16,778 nt of DNA from Bacteroidales bacterium UBA3834 (GTDB lineage Bacteria > Bacteroidota > Bacteroidia > Bacteroidales > P3), in the NCBI GenBank assembly GCA_002392965.1, contig DGIA01000023.1:62095-78872 (forward strand), in the 5' to 3' direction. Position numbers and translations under genes: made by a program. The notes below the pieces were generated by a model. That model made no database searches, was not told the origin of the DNA, and saw only the letters and a list, made by a program, of their open reading frames with translations. Within the stretch, counting starts at the first letter, position 1. Each line of letters starts with the position of its first letter. Positions 1 to 7,898 of the stretch are shown here, piece by piece.

Positions 1-141
1 TATAGAAAGTACTAGGTCATTGCCCTGTCACACCTTCATCATTCCATAGTGTTTCTTTAGGCATACTTGAACCATACTTTAGGCAAACGGGAGAGAAAAG
101 AAAATTGAAAATTGAAAGTCACTGGTCACTAATTACAGGTC

Positions 142-178
142 ACTAAAAAAAATCAACAGGCGTTGATTTTTTTTTAGT
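142..178. terminator. A-tract/T-tract hairpin, probable bidirectional intrinsic terminator
   Basis: The arms at 145-157 (eight A, then ATCAAC... reading AATCAAC) and 162-174 (GTTGAT followed by T) pair perfectly over 13 bases around a 4-base loop AGGC. If one T of the T9 run (167-175) is bulged, the stem extends to ACT at 142-144 pairing with AGT at 176-178. A T-tract follows the GC-containing part on both strands, so it could stop transcription from either side. The stem is GC-poor and therefore weaker than a classic terminator. Its right arm runs directly into the -7 box of the next gene, which may be coincidence or may affect that promoter. Confidence 0.5.
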
Positions 179-185
179 ACTTTTG
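178..185 (+). promoter_or_regulatory. Bacteroidota-type -7 box for the T9SS type A gene
   Basis: TACTTTTG matches the Bacteroidota housekeeping -7 consensus TAnnTTTG exactly and lies 40 bases before the chosen ATG at 225. A well-spaced -33 TTG is not obvious: the nearest TTG (163-165) is only 12 bases upstream, inside the hairpin arm. The call rests on the -7 element and its position. Confidence 0.5.
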
Positions 186-224
186 CAAAATGAAACTGGA
201 TTGAAAATGCAAAAACTTGACAAT

Positions 225-2249
225 ATGAAAAAGACAGCGTTATTTCTGGTTTCGCTGCTGCTGTTTTGGGGTAACGTCATGGGACAAGGGCGGTTCGAGT
301 GGGTGCGGGGGTATGCGCCGGGGGAACATGTCAGCATCGTGGGGTCGGTGACGGACAGCGTGGGGAACCTCTATATCCTGGGCTCCTTCAACTTCGAAAG
401 CCGGTGGGAGAACGGGGAACTGCTGCTGCCCGTCCCCCCGCGTGGGAGCGCTCAGAATTGTGGTTGCGTTTTGATTTCCAAAATTTCGCCCGAAGGCGAG
501 ATGGTGTGGAAGAAGGTGATTCACGGCAACTACTTCATCAGCCAACCGCACGACATCAAGCCTTTGGGCGACACGGCCTTTGCCTGTCTGATCACCATGC
601 CGCTGGCCTCACTTGATTATTATCTCTATTATCTTGACACGCTGATTGAGGCCACCAGAACCACGGATCAGACTTGGCCCGGTTATCCCATGAGTGCCGA
701 GGGGGTGGATTTCAAATGTTTGGCCTTGATTACTTTCGACTTCGACGGAAATGTGCTGGAACAGCATTTCCTCCAGATGAGTTTCTTGAACCGCAATGGG
801 GAAGACATATACTATACCTATTCTCCCAATATGAGTTCCAATGATTTCCTTAGTACACAAGTCCCCGTAAAACCTTCATTTGCCATTGATGGCAGTGGCA
901 ATATCTACCTCAGCCGCTTGCCCGATGACAACACTTCAGGAGGTCCATATAATGGAGAATATTCGGTATCTGACGGCACCATTAGTGCAATCAAATTCTG
1001 GTGCGACCGCCGATTGATAGGGAAGACCCCTGCCGACAGCATTTTGTACACCCTCTCTCATGTCATTAAGTTCGCCCCACATTTTGACACCCTGATATAT
1101 AGTAGGAATGTATTCCTATCGCAATCAAGCCAATGTGGGTCTGTTGTTTATACTCGTACGGACCAAAATGGCGATTTCTATGTAATAGGTAGGCTTTCGG
1201 GAAATGATAGTAATTATATGGTGTTGGATTCTGTCCGAAACATATTTATAAACATGTCAAGTAAAAACCAGTATAAGGGTTATCTGGTAAAATTTGACTC
1301 CACTCTAAATGTCAAATACTGCATTTCCCTGGAGGATAGTATTATTCCGTCAAACAAACAATACTCGAACACGATATTCCATGATGTTGCATTTGACTAT
1401 GACAGTAATCTAATTTTTTTGTGTGCAACAACTGGGCGCGGAACCTTCGGAGACACCTCTTCATTTTACTCCATCTTGACATACCAGGGAATTCCTTTAA
1501 CACGATTAAAAAATGATGAGTTTATAATGTCATTTTCGATGGACGACTCAGCAAGAATGCATTCCTATGGACGAATACCTTCAATTATGGGTTCTCAAAT
1601 TAGTTCAGGTGTGAATAATGTAATTGCATCGAAGAAAAACAGAATTTTTGTTCAAACAGAGGCTGTTGGAGGTTTGCAATTCCCCGACAGAACTATTACA
1701 TGGCCGCGATGGTCTGACGATGGATTAGGTTTTGTTGTATTTGATTATAAAGGAAACGTGATAGAGGGATCTTCTTATTCGGCTATAAGCCCTGCTAATT
1801 ATGCTGGTCCCGTTTCTTTAAGAGATAGTACGCTATACTTAATAAATAAATTGTCTTCCGATGCCACTTTCGGGGATATTCAGGTACCGTCGAGAGGAGA
1901 CTATTTCGCCTGCATCGCCAAGTATGTGGATACGGCCTTTATGACGCCGTATGTGCGGAGGGTGACGGAGGACACGACCATCAGGGTCGAGGTGGTGCAG
2001 GAGGAGTGGACCAGGGTGCTCTATCCCAACCCCACGTCGGGCCGCGTCACCGTGGTGATGAACGGACGTCCGCTGCGTGAGCTCTATGTGGCGGGGATGG
2101 ACGGCATCGCGGAGCCGCTGCCCTTCAGCGCCATCGGCGACAGCCGCTACGCCGCCGACCTCACCGACCGCCCCGACGGCGCCTATGTCCTCGTCATGGT
2201 GTCGGACGACGAGCATGCCTACCGCTCCACAGTCATCCTGCAGCGCTGA
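225..2249 (+). CDS. Secreted beta-propeller-like protein with T9SS type A sorting domain
   Basis: This is a 674-residue exported protein of unknown specific function. Residues 1-20 form a classic signal peptide: MKK, a hydrophobic stretch, then VMG before Q21. The body has recurring propeller-like strands such as GNLYILGSF (47-55), GNIYLS and GDFYVIGRL, and KGYLVKFDS, resembling SBBP-type repeats. The last 77 residues (about 598-674) begin VLYPNPTSGRVTV and end STVILQR, typical of the type A (Por) C-terminal sorting domain, which directs transport across the outer membrane by the type IX system and is usually cleaved. ATG 225 was chosen because it starts the signal peptide directly; an in-frame ATG at 207 and a TTG at 183 are possible but would lengthen the n-region. 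The central part (roughly 830-1860) is much more AT-rich than both ends. The gene is convergent with the minus-strand block and separated from it by repeats and a palindrome. Confidence 0.88.
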   Translation: MKKTALFLVSLLLFWGNVMGQGRFEWVRGYAPGEHVSIVGSVTDSVGNLYILGSFNFESRWENGELLLPVPPRGSAQNCGCVLISKISPEGEMVWKKVIHGNYFISQPHDIKPLGDTAFACLITMPLASLDYYLYYLDTLIEATRTTDQTWPGYPMSAEGVDFKCLALITFDFDGNVLEQHFLQMSFLNRNGEDIYYTYSPNMSSNDFLSTQVPVKPSFAIDGSGNIYLSRLPDDNTSGGPYNGEYSVSDGTISAIKFWCDRRLIGKTPADSILYTLSHVIKFAPHFDTLIYSRNVFLSQSSQCGSVVYTRTDQNGDFYVIGRLSGNDSNYMVLDSVRNIFINMSSKNQYKGYLVKFDSTLNVKYCISLEDSIIPSNKQYSNTIFHDVAFDYDSNLIFLCATTGRGTFGDTSSFYSILTYQGIPLTRLKNDEFIMSFSMDDSARMHSYGRIPSIMGSQISSGVNNVIASKKNRIFVQTEAVGGLQFPDRTITWPRWSDDGLGFVVFDYKGNVIEGSSYSAISPANYAGPVSLRDSTLYLINKLSSDATFGDIQVPSRGDYFACIAKYVDTAFMTPYVRRVTEDTTIRVEVVQEEWTRVLYPNPTSGRVTVVMNGRPLRELYVAGMDGIAEPLPFSAIGDSRYAADLTDRPDGAYVLVMVSDDEHAYRSTVILQR

Positions 2250-2252
2250 AGC

Positions 2253-2346
2253 GGAAACGAATTGGCGTAATTATTCACGAATTGGAAACGAATAGGCGTA
2301 ATTATTCACGAATTGGAAACGAATTGGCGTAATTATTTCACAAATT
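2253..2346. repeat. Three tandem copies of a 31-bp repeat
   Basis: Units start at 2253, 2284 and 2315, each beginning GGAAACGAAT and containing GGCGTAATTATT. Unit 2 differs from unit 1 by one base (AATAGG instead of AATTGG). Unit 3 has one inserted T and a G-to-A change near its end, making it 32 bases. The array begins 4 bases after the stop codon of the T9SS gene and ends just before the large palindrome. The near identity implies recent duplication or active homogenisation. Its function is unknown, and no further copies were noticed elsewhere in this window. Confidence 0.9.
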
Positions 2347-2348
2347 AT

Positions 2349-2392
2349 GAAGCGAGCCCATGGTGCTATTTCAGTCACCATGGGCTCGCTTC
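2349..2392. terminator. Perfect 17-bp inverted repeat between convergent genes
   Basis: GAAGCGAGCCCATGGTG at 2349-2365 is the exact reverse complement of 2376-2392, with a 10-base loop (2366-2375). It sits between the stop of the plus-strand T9SS gene and the stop of the minus-strand SPFH gene, which suits a bidirectional terminator. The flanks are A/T-rich but lack a long uninterrupted T run on either strand, so a REP-like element is also possible. A small GGGC-TCT-GCCC hairpin lies at 2406-2416 on the SPFH side. Confidence 0.7.
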
Positions 2393-2429
2393 AATAATAG
2401 GGTAAGGGCTCTGCCCGAGGGGTGGCCGC

Positions 2430-3218
2430 CTATTTCAGGTCGATGAAGGGAACGGAGTTGCCCAGCATGTACTGGGGCATCTTGCCGTCCCATTTCTGCA
2501 CGGCTTCGTAGCTGACCAGCTTGGGGTTGCGCTCGAGGGCGTTGGCTTTGATGCGCATGGCTTCGGCCTCGGCTTCGGCGGCTATCTTGGTCTGCTTGGC
2601 CTGCTCTTCCACCTGGATGGTGACGTTCTTGGCCCGCAGGGCGTTCTGCTCGGCCACCTGTTTCTCCTTGATGGCGTTCTCAAACTGGTCGTCGAAGTCG
2701 ATATCGACAAGCTGGAACTGGATGTTGGTGAAGTAGTTGCTGTCGAGGGTTTGGCGCAGCGTGGCTTCGATTTCCTTGCGCACCACGTTACGGTTTTCGA
2801 CGATCTCCGTGGCAGCGAAGTTGCCGAAGCTTTCTTTCATGGCAGAGCGGATGAAGGGCACCACGATGCGGTTGTGGTAATCCATACCGACATTGCGGTA
2901 GAGCTTGTTCACGTTGGAGCGCACCAGGTCGTAGTTGATGGTGTAATCGACCTCGGAAGTCTGCACGTCACGGGTGTAGGTGTTCTCGTGCCCGTCGAAT
3001 TTCTTCTGCTGGATGTTGATTTTCTTGACGCTCTGGATGAAGGGTATCTTCATGTGGAGACCGTCTTCGATGGTGTTTTCCGAGATGCGTCCGAAGGTGC
3101 TCAGGATGCCGCGCTCGGTCGATTTGATGGTGTAGAACGATGAGGACAGCACGATGACTGCCACGATGGCGACCACAATCCAGGTGGTCACTTTCTTGGT
3201 GTTTCCGAAGAAGTTCAT
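2430..3218 (-). CDS. Prohibitin-like SPFH/Band 7 membrane protein
   Basis: The 262-residue protein has one N-terminal membrane anchor (about residues 12-28, TTWIVVAIVAVIVLSSS). An SPFH/Band 7 domain follows (about 29-190, beginning FYTIKSTERGILSTFGR). Next comes a charged, Ala/Glu-rich helix likely to form a coiled coil (about 180-232, with AAEAEAEAMRIKANA) and a short tail ending PQYMLGNSVPFIDLK. This order matches the prohibitin family. Such proteins form large ring or cage assemblies at the inner membrane and in other bacteria modulate membrane proteases such as FtsH (family knowledge; no FtsH gene is in this window). The start ATG lies 61 bases beyond the stop of the upstream stress-protein gene. 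I see no clear TAnnTTTG box in that gap, so it may be co-transcribed with the T9SS type B gene and the stress-protein gene. It is the last gene of the minus-strand block before the palindrome. Confidence 0.88.
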   Translation of the reverse strand: MNFFGNTKKVTTWIVVAIVAVIVLSSSFYTIKSTERGILSTFGRISENTIEDGLHMKIPFIQSVKKINIQQKKFDGHENTYTRDVQTSEVDYTINYDLVRSNVNKLYRNVGMDYHNRIVVPFIRSAMKESFGNFAATEIVENRNVVRKEIEATLRQTLDSNYFTNIQFQLVDIDFDDQFENAIKEKQVAEQNALRAKNVTIQVEEQAKQTKIAAEAEAEAMRIKANALERNPKLVSYEAVQKWDGKMPQYMLGNSVPFIDLK

Positions 3219-3279
3219 GGTTTTAATGTGTTAATGTTGCTATTTTAATGATGTTCAAGCAAAAAGCGTGCCAGAGGGG

Positions 3280-4071
3280 TCAGTCGCAGAGGATGTAGAG
3301 GTCGTCGCGTGGGTTGAGGAAGAGGACGGGCGTGCGCGAAGGGTGGGTGAGGAGTTGCATCTCGGGCTTGGGCAGCAGGAGGTCGATGAGGTCGCGTTCG
3401 CGAGGGTCGGAGGTACGGGCTATGATGAGGTCGGGCTGCAGCTGGCGTAGAACGGCCATGTCGCCGTTCAGCGTCGATTGCCTGCCCTCAAGGAGGGCTG
3501 GGCGGTATTCGATGCCAAGGGGTGTGAATATCTTCTCGACAAAGCGGAGGTTGTTGCGCAGCAGTTGTCGGAGTCCCCGGTCGCGGTAGTGGGGGGTGGC
3601 GATGGTGATGCGGCTGTTCAGGAAGCGGGCAAGGTAGGAGGCCCATACGAGTTTCTCCTTTCCCTCGCGACGATGGGTGAGGGTGAGGGCTGTGCTGGGG
3701 ATTCTGACAGGTTGGCCGGTGGATTGGCTGACACAGAGATAGGCCGTCTTGCAGTCGCGGAATGCACGCAGCAGGGTGTGTGGATGGGTGATGGAGGAAC
3801 GGGGGGCGGCGGTGTTGACTGCGGCGACGGCGAGGATGGCGCCAAAGGCGGTGGGCAACCCTTCGATGGCGGTGCGCCAGTCGCCTTTGAGGCTGACGAA
3901 GGGCACACCCAGTTGCTCCAGCCAGCCAGGAGCGGATGCAGAGCCTTCATCGCTCACATGCAGTGCCATCAGCCCTTTGTGGTTGAGCCGTTCGGCAAAG
4001 TGGCGGGCCCAGGGAAGGACTGTGGCGGCGCTCTCGGGGGAATCGATGCAGGCTATGACAAACTGGTCCAA
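3280..4071 (-). CDS. Tandem universal-stress-type (UspA-like) protein, TTG start
   Basis: The 263-residue cytoplasmic protein seems to hold two UspA-like halves. Half 1 (about 1-115) starts LDQFVIACIDSPESAATVLP and includes GLMALHVSD, the usual first strand, helix and second strand. Half 2 (about 138-263) starts EKLVWASYLARFL, contains DLIIARTSDPRERD and ends TPVLFLNPRDDLYILCD. Neither half shows a clear G-x2-G-x9-G(S/T) ATP-binding motif. The open frame continues upstream to 4473, but that part is antisense-like low-quality protein overlapping the T9SS gene, so it was excluded. TTG at 4071 was chosen because it keeps the first beta strand; the first in-frame ATG is at 3969 and would delete it. 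The start lies 14 bases after the stop of the T9SS type B gene, which suggests co-transcription. Family assignment is from fold-like pattern, not from a diagnostic motif. Confidence 0.68.
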   Translation of the reverse strand: MDQFVIACIDSPESAATVLPWARHFAERLNHKGLMALHVSDEGSASAPGWLEQLGVPFVSLKGDWRTAIEGLPTAFGAILAVAAVNTAAPRSSITHPHTLLRAFRDCKTAYLCVSQSTGQPVRIPSTALTLTHRREGKEKLVWASYLARFLNSRITIATPHYRDRGLRQLLRNNLRFVEKIFTPLGIEYRPALLEGRQSTLNGDMAVLRQLQPDLIIARTSDPRERDLIDLLLPKPEMQLLTHPSRTPVLFLNPRDDLYILCD

Positions 4072-4085
4072 GGTCGGTGTTTTGG

Positions 4086-7000
4086 TTAGCGTATGATGGT
4101 GATGTCGCCTTTGATGTCGGATTCCACTTTGTTGTGGCAGCGGATGTGGCAGGTGTAGGTATAGACCCCCGGCAGGCATGGTGCGTTGCGGAAGGTGCCG
4201 TCCCAACATTCGGCGGCATCGGTGCTTTGATAGACGCATTGCCCCCAGCGGTTGAAGATGGAGATGTGGAACTCGGTGACGATGTCGGCATTGAAGCAGA
4301 GTCGGTCGTTGATGCCGTCGCCGTTGGGGGTGAAGGCGTTGGGGATGAAGAAGTCGCCCGTGCCGCAGTCGATGTCGGTACAATGCAGCCTCACGGTGTC
4401 GGAAGCGGAGCATCCGTCGGGGGTGGAGACGGTAACGGTGTAGAGAGGGTCGGCTACGGAAGGCGTAACCCACGGATGGGCTGTTTCCGGATGGTCGAAG
4501 TCGATGGCGGGTTCCCAGCTGTAGCTGATGCCGCTGGCCTCATGCTCCAAGTCGGCATGCAGCTGTATGCTCTCGCCGAGATAGATCTCGTAGCGGTCGG
4601 CCCAGGCGTGGAGGCTGTCGAGGGTGTGGTTGCGGGTGATGATAGTGGTGTCGGTGAGAGGACAGCCCGAGGAGGAAAGGTTCAGGATGTAGGTGCCCGG
4701 ACAGAGGCCGGTGAGGAGGGTGTCGAGGGCCGGCGAAGTGATGGTGTCGGCGAGATTGTAGCGGATATGGATACGGCCGATGCAGCTGTCGGAACACAGA
4801 ACGTCGGTGACCTGTTTGGTGTGGACGGGGATGTCGGGATTGTCAAGAGAGAAAGTCTGCTCGTATTGACAGCCATATCCGGTGGCGGTCACATGGTAGG
4901 TACCGGCGGAGAGGCCGGTGAAGACCATGGTGCCTGGAGCTTCGAAACGGGAAGCGGCAGGTGGAGTGATGAGGAATGCCACCGAGTCGGGGTCAATGCC
5001 GGGACCATAGTGGAAGGATGCCTGTCCATCGGAGGAATCGCGGCAGCTGATGGCGGAGGGATGGAACTGATCGACGAGGATGAAGTTGCGCACCTGGAAG
5101 GTATCGACTTCGCTGCATCCGGAGGTGGAGATGCGGAGGAGATAGGTGCCGTCGGCCGAAACCCACGGGTTTGAGACTGTGGGGTCGGACACTCCCGGAG
5201 AGAGCCAGTTGTAGGAGGCTCCGATTTGCGGAGTGGGTCCAATCTGAACGGGATTGTTGTTGCAGGCAATGTAATGGATGGTGGTTGGGGGTTGTATCCC
5301 AATGACCTGCAGTGTATGACGGATGGTGTCGGTGGAGGCGCATCCGAGGGGCTGCGAGGCAATAAGTGTGATGGTATAGACACCCCCGTCGGTATAGGTG
5401 TGTGTGGGGTTGCGGAGAGTGGAGGTGGTGCCGTCGCCGAAGTCCCAGAAGAACGAGGAGCCGCGGCCTGTATTGCGGAATTCCACGGTGTAGGGTGCGC
5501 ACCCGGTGGTGGGTGGGATGAACTCGGCCACGGGGAAGTCGTCGTTCACGTTGAAGCGGAAGATGGCGTTGTTGCAGTTGGCGGCCTTGTTGCTGTCGCT
5601 CCAAGCCTGCGGTGTGGATGGGAAAGCCTGAGTGCCTCCGCAAGAAGCGCAGACCGACTGGTAGAGGGTTGCCATGCGGTCGAACCGTGAGGTGCCGCCA
5701 TCCACGTGGTCGCCACCACCGAAGTCGGAGCCGCTTTGGTGCATCTCGCCAAAGAAGGATGCGTATTCCATCTGGTTGGCGTTGGCATCGAGGCTGAAAA
5801 TGTAGAAGTCTTGTCCGTCGGTGGCGGATTGCACGGCGTCGGCGGAGGTCTCCATGCCGGTGGTGCCGGCCGTGAACCAGTCGGTTCCATAGTAGGCACC
5901 TGCAAAGTCGCGTCCCCAGCCGGAGGCATAGACCCGGTTGCAGATGTCGGCAGCGAAGGCGGTGGGGGAGAGGTTGATGCGTCCCGGAGTGCCGAAGAGG
6001 GTGCTCCATCGGCGGCTGTTCAGCAAGGGTGACATGCGCACCAGCAGCATGCCTGCATTGGGGACAGAATAGCCAGCGTTGTATATCAGTTCGGTGCCGC
6101 TGTTTTTGGTTTGTCCGAAGAGAAACACCTCGTCGTGCCGTCCGGTGCGTACAAAATAGAGCTGGTCGTAATGGCTGCTGCCCATAAATGTAGAGGCAAT
6201 CAGCCGTTCGCCGCCATAGGATATCTTGCTTACGAATCCGTCGGCCGATCCGCCGCCGTAGGAGACTTGAAAGGCTCCGTTCGTAACGGGGAAGTTGTTG
6301 CTGCCGGTACCGCCACAGACAAGCAGGTTGTAGGCCGAATCGACGTCGATGCTGTAGATGGCATCGTCCATAGTGCCTCCAAGGTAAGTGCTCCAGAGCA
6401 GGTTGCGCAGGTTGTAGTCGAGCTTGAAGGCCACGCCGTCCTGCCGTCCGCCGAGAGTAGGCTGCACACAGCCGGCGGTGACGGGGAAGTCGTTGCTGAA
6501 TGTGGTCGATCCGATATAGACGTTGTTCAGGTTGTCGGTGATGATTTCGCCGCGGGCACCGTCGCCGTAGTTGTAGTAGAGCGAGTCGTTGCCCTTCATG
6601 ATGATGTTGCTGCTGCTGTTGTAGCGATGCCGGTAGTTGAGACCGTCGTTCCCGCTACCGCCCACATAGGTGGAGGCTTGCAATTGGCTTCCGTCGTCGC
6701 TCAGTCGGCTCACAAAGATGTCGCTGCCTTGGGGATAGGCGATGCTTGAGGAGAAATACTCGATGTTCTGCCCGCCGGCATGCGAAGTCTGATAGGCGCC
6801 TGCGGTGACGGGGAAGTTGCTTGACCCGGTGGTGCCGAAGATAAGCAACTCGTCAAATGAGTTGACGAACATGCTGTGTGGCATATCGGTGGACGATCCT
6901 CCCAGATAGGTGGCGAAGATACGCTGGCTGCCGGTAGAGTCGAACTTGAAGATGCCGATATCACAATGCCCTCCGAATGTTGGCTGATAGGCACCGAGCG

Positions 7001-7850
7001 ACACAGGATAGCCCACGTCGAACACCAAGCCGGCGGTATAAACATTCTTCCGGCTGTCGTAGGCGGCAGTGGTGCCCCAGTTGTCGGCCGTAGAGCCTGT
7101 GTAGGTGGAGAAAACCAACATGGGGTCTATCACCAGGTCTCGTCCATGGTCGTAGGCATCCGTTTCGATGCTCACGCGGTATCCATCCTTGCTTTTGCTT
7201 ACACGCCAGCGGCTTTTTATTTCCGTTTCGACGGTGCCATCGGTTTGATAGACATAAGGTTTCATCTCGATGATATCTCTCACAGACGTTTTGATGCGTA
7301 GGCTTCCGTTAGTGCTGATTTCCACACCGTCGGTGCCTTCATAAAGCAAGACGATTTGTGACGGTTCACCATCGGGGTGCACAATAAAATTATATTTCAA
7401 CATCCGGCTGCCTCCGAAAATCTCAAGGTCGATGCCCGGATAGAGGTCGATGTAGTGAGCAGTGTTGTATGTCTTTACATTGCTCCGCCAGCGGGCCGGA
7501 GTCTCTCCGAGGAAATAATTACAATAGCCATCCTGAGGCTCGGAACCTGTAGGGATGGTTCCCATGGTTCCGGTGAATGTCATTCGGTAGGCGTGGTGGT
7601 GTATTGTATTGCGGGTTGGGAAAGGGTGAGGGATTTGTTCCCGTAAGGCAACGATGATGCCGTTATCCTCCAGAAATATGGCGGCGTTGTGTAGCTGTGC
7701 CTCATAACGGAATGCCTGCTCCCATTGCCCCATATTTTCAACGAAACCCACCATTGTTCCCGCACCGAGAGTGTCCCTCTCTGTGCGGGCAAATGCACTG
7801 TTGATCAACAGTATCAATAACATTATCAGCCCTAAACGACGCATTTTCAT
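4086..7850 (-). CDS. Large SBBP beta-propeller/PKD protein with T9SS type B (gliding-motility-type) C-terminal domain
   Basis: This 1254-residue protein is secreted and probably surface-displayed. Residues 1-21 are a signal peptide (hydrophobic run LIMLLILLINSAF). Residues about 35-245 (FVENMGQWEQAFRYE... to VIDP) match the conserved N-terminal module found before SBBP repeats. Residues about 246-700 carry propeller repeats with recurring STYLGG/STYVGG (314, 393, 487) and FPVTAGAYQ-like motifs (346, 455, 525 region). A PKD domain is at about 772-850 (FFWDFGDGTTS, NPTHTYT, GVYTITL). Further Ig/PKD-like segments follow to about 1158. Residues 1168-1254 (FIPNAFTPNGDGINDRL, FNRWGQCVYQS, WDGTF, PGVYTYTCHI) are the CHU_C/type B sorting domain that attaches T9SS cargo to the surface. 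A substrate cannot be named; adhesion or matrix binding is plausible. ATG 7850 follows a TAnnTTTG box by 17 bases; a second ATG at 7844 is possible. Confidence 0.93.
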   Translation of the reverse strand: MKMRRLGLIMLLILLINSAFARTERDTLGAGTMVGFVENMGQWEQAFRYEAQLHNAAIFLEDNGIIVALREQIPHPFPTRNTIHHHAYRMTFTGTMGTIPTGSEPQDGYCNYFLGETPARWRSNVKTYNTAHYIDLYPGIDLEIFGGSRMLKYNFIVHPDGEPSQIVLLYEGTDGVEISTNGSLRIKTSVRDIIEMKPYVYQTDGTVETEIKSRWRVSKSKDGYRVSIETDAYDHGRDLVIDPMLVFSTYTGSTADNWGTTAAYDSRKNVYTAGLVFDVGYPVSLGAYQPTFGGHCDIGIFKFDSTGSQRIFATYLGGSSTDMPHSMFVNSFDELLIFGTTGSSNFPVTAGAYQTSHAGGQNIEYFSSSIAYPQGSDIFVSRLSDDGSQLQASTYVGGSGNDGLNYRHRYNSSSNIIMKGNDSLYYNYGDGARGEIITDNLNNVYIGSTTFSNDFPVTAGCVQPTLGGRQDGVAFKLDYNLRNLLWSTYLGGTMDDAIYSIDVDSAYNLLVCGGTGSNNFPVTNGAFQVSYGGGSADGFVSKISYGGERLIASTFMGSSHYDQLYFVRTGRHDEVFLFGQTKNSGTELIYNAGYSVPNAGMLLVRMSPLLNSRRWSTLFGTPGRINLSPTAFAADICNRVYASGWGRDFAGAYYGTDWFTAGTTGMETSADAVQSATDGQDFYIFSLDANANQMEYASFFGEMHQSGSDFGGGDHVDGGTSRFDRMATLYQSVCASCGGTQAFPSTPQAWSDSNKAANCNNAIFRFNVNDDFPVAEFIPPTTGCAPYTVEFRNTGRGSSFFWDFGDGTTSTLRNPTHTYTDGGVYTITLIASQPLGCASTDTIRHTLQVIGIQPPTTIHYIACNNNPVQIGPTPQIGASYNWLSPGVSDPTVSNPWVSADGTYLLRISTSGCSEVDTFQVRNFILVDQFHPSAISCRDSSDGQASFHYGPGIDPDSVAFLITPPAASRFEAPGTMVFTGLSAGTYHVTATGYGCQYEQTFSLDNPDIPVHTKQVTDVLCSDSCIGRIHIRYNLADTITSPALDTLLTGLCPGTYILNLSSSGCPLTDTTIITRNHTLDSLHAWADRYEIYLGESIQLHADLEHEASGISYSWEPAIDFDHPETAHPWVTPSVADPLYTVTVSTPDGCSASDTVRLHCTDIDCGTGDFFIPNAFTPNGDGINDRLCFNADIVTEFHISIFNRWGQCVYQSTDAAECWDGTFRNAPCLPGVYTYTCHIRCHNKVESDIKGDITIIR

Positions 7851-7867
7851 CGGGGATATTGCAACTG

Positions 7868-7875
7868 CAAAGATA
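7868..7875 (-). promoter_or_regulatory. -7 box for the T9SS type B gene
   Basis: On the minus strand this reads TATCTTTG, an exact TAnnTTTG match, 17 bases upstream of the ATG at 7850. A correctly spaced TTG for the -33 element is not present; the region 19-21 bases upstream is the T-tract/CCCC end of the tRNA terminator. Transcription of the T9SS, stress-protein and SPFH genes probably starts here, directly after the tRNA terminator. Confidence 0.6.
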
Positions 7876-7898
7876 CAATTATTTTAGAATATGGGGAT

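Larger units (their letters stand above)
1..224. other. Non-coding leader region with short direct repeats
   Basis: No convincing gene is visible here on either strand. The stretch holds several short direct repeats. CTTTAGGCA occurs at 55-63 and 77-85, and CATACTT at 62-68 and 73-79. GTCACT occurs three times, at 118-123, 125-130 and 139-144. An AAAATTG word is repeated with an 8-base period around 100-116. The right end contains an A/T-tract hairpin and a -7 promoter box, listed separately. The repeats are short and irregular, so they look like low-complexity intergenic drift rather than a CRISPR array or a defined binding-site cluster. Confidence 0.5.

Noticed and set aside
55..144. Short direct repeats that might suggest a CRISPR array or iteron cluster
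   Set aside because: Units are only 6-9 bases, unevenly spaced and without repeat-spacer regularity or nearby cas or rep genes.
2253..2346. 31-bp tandem repeats as a CRISPR array
   Set aside because: The copies are directly adjacent with no unique spacers between them.
3478..4089. 203-codon plus-strand open frame
   Set aside because: Antisense shadow of the UspA-like gene, glycine-rich and without motifs.
4089..4473. N-terminal extension of the UspA-like frame on the minus strand
   Set aside because: It overlaps the well-supported sorting domain of the T9SS gene in another frame and its protein is His/Arg/Pro-rich nonsense with no homology-like pattern.
4077..5174. 365-codon open frame on the plus strand
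   Set aside because: It is antisense to the T9SS type B gene and reads as a Gly/Val/Asp-rich shadow of its GC-rich codons; no domain, signal peptide or promoter supports it.
4993..6009. 338-codon minus-strand open frame in a different frame from the T9SS gene
   Set aside because: Arg/His/Leu-rich out-of-frame shadow of the propeller/PKD coding region.
6111..6749. 212-codon plus-strand open frame
   Set aside because: Antisense to the propeller repeats of the T9SS type B gene; composition typical of a shadow frame.
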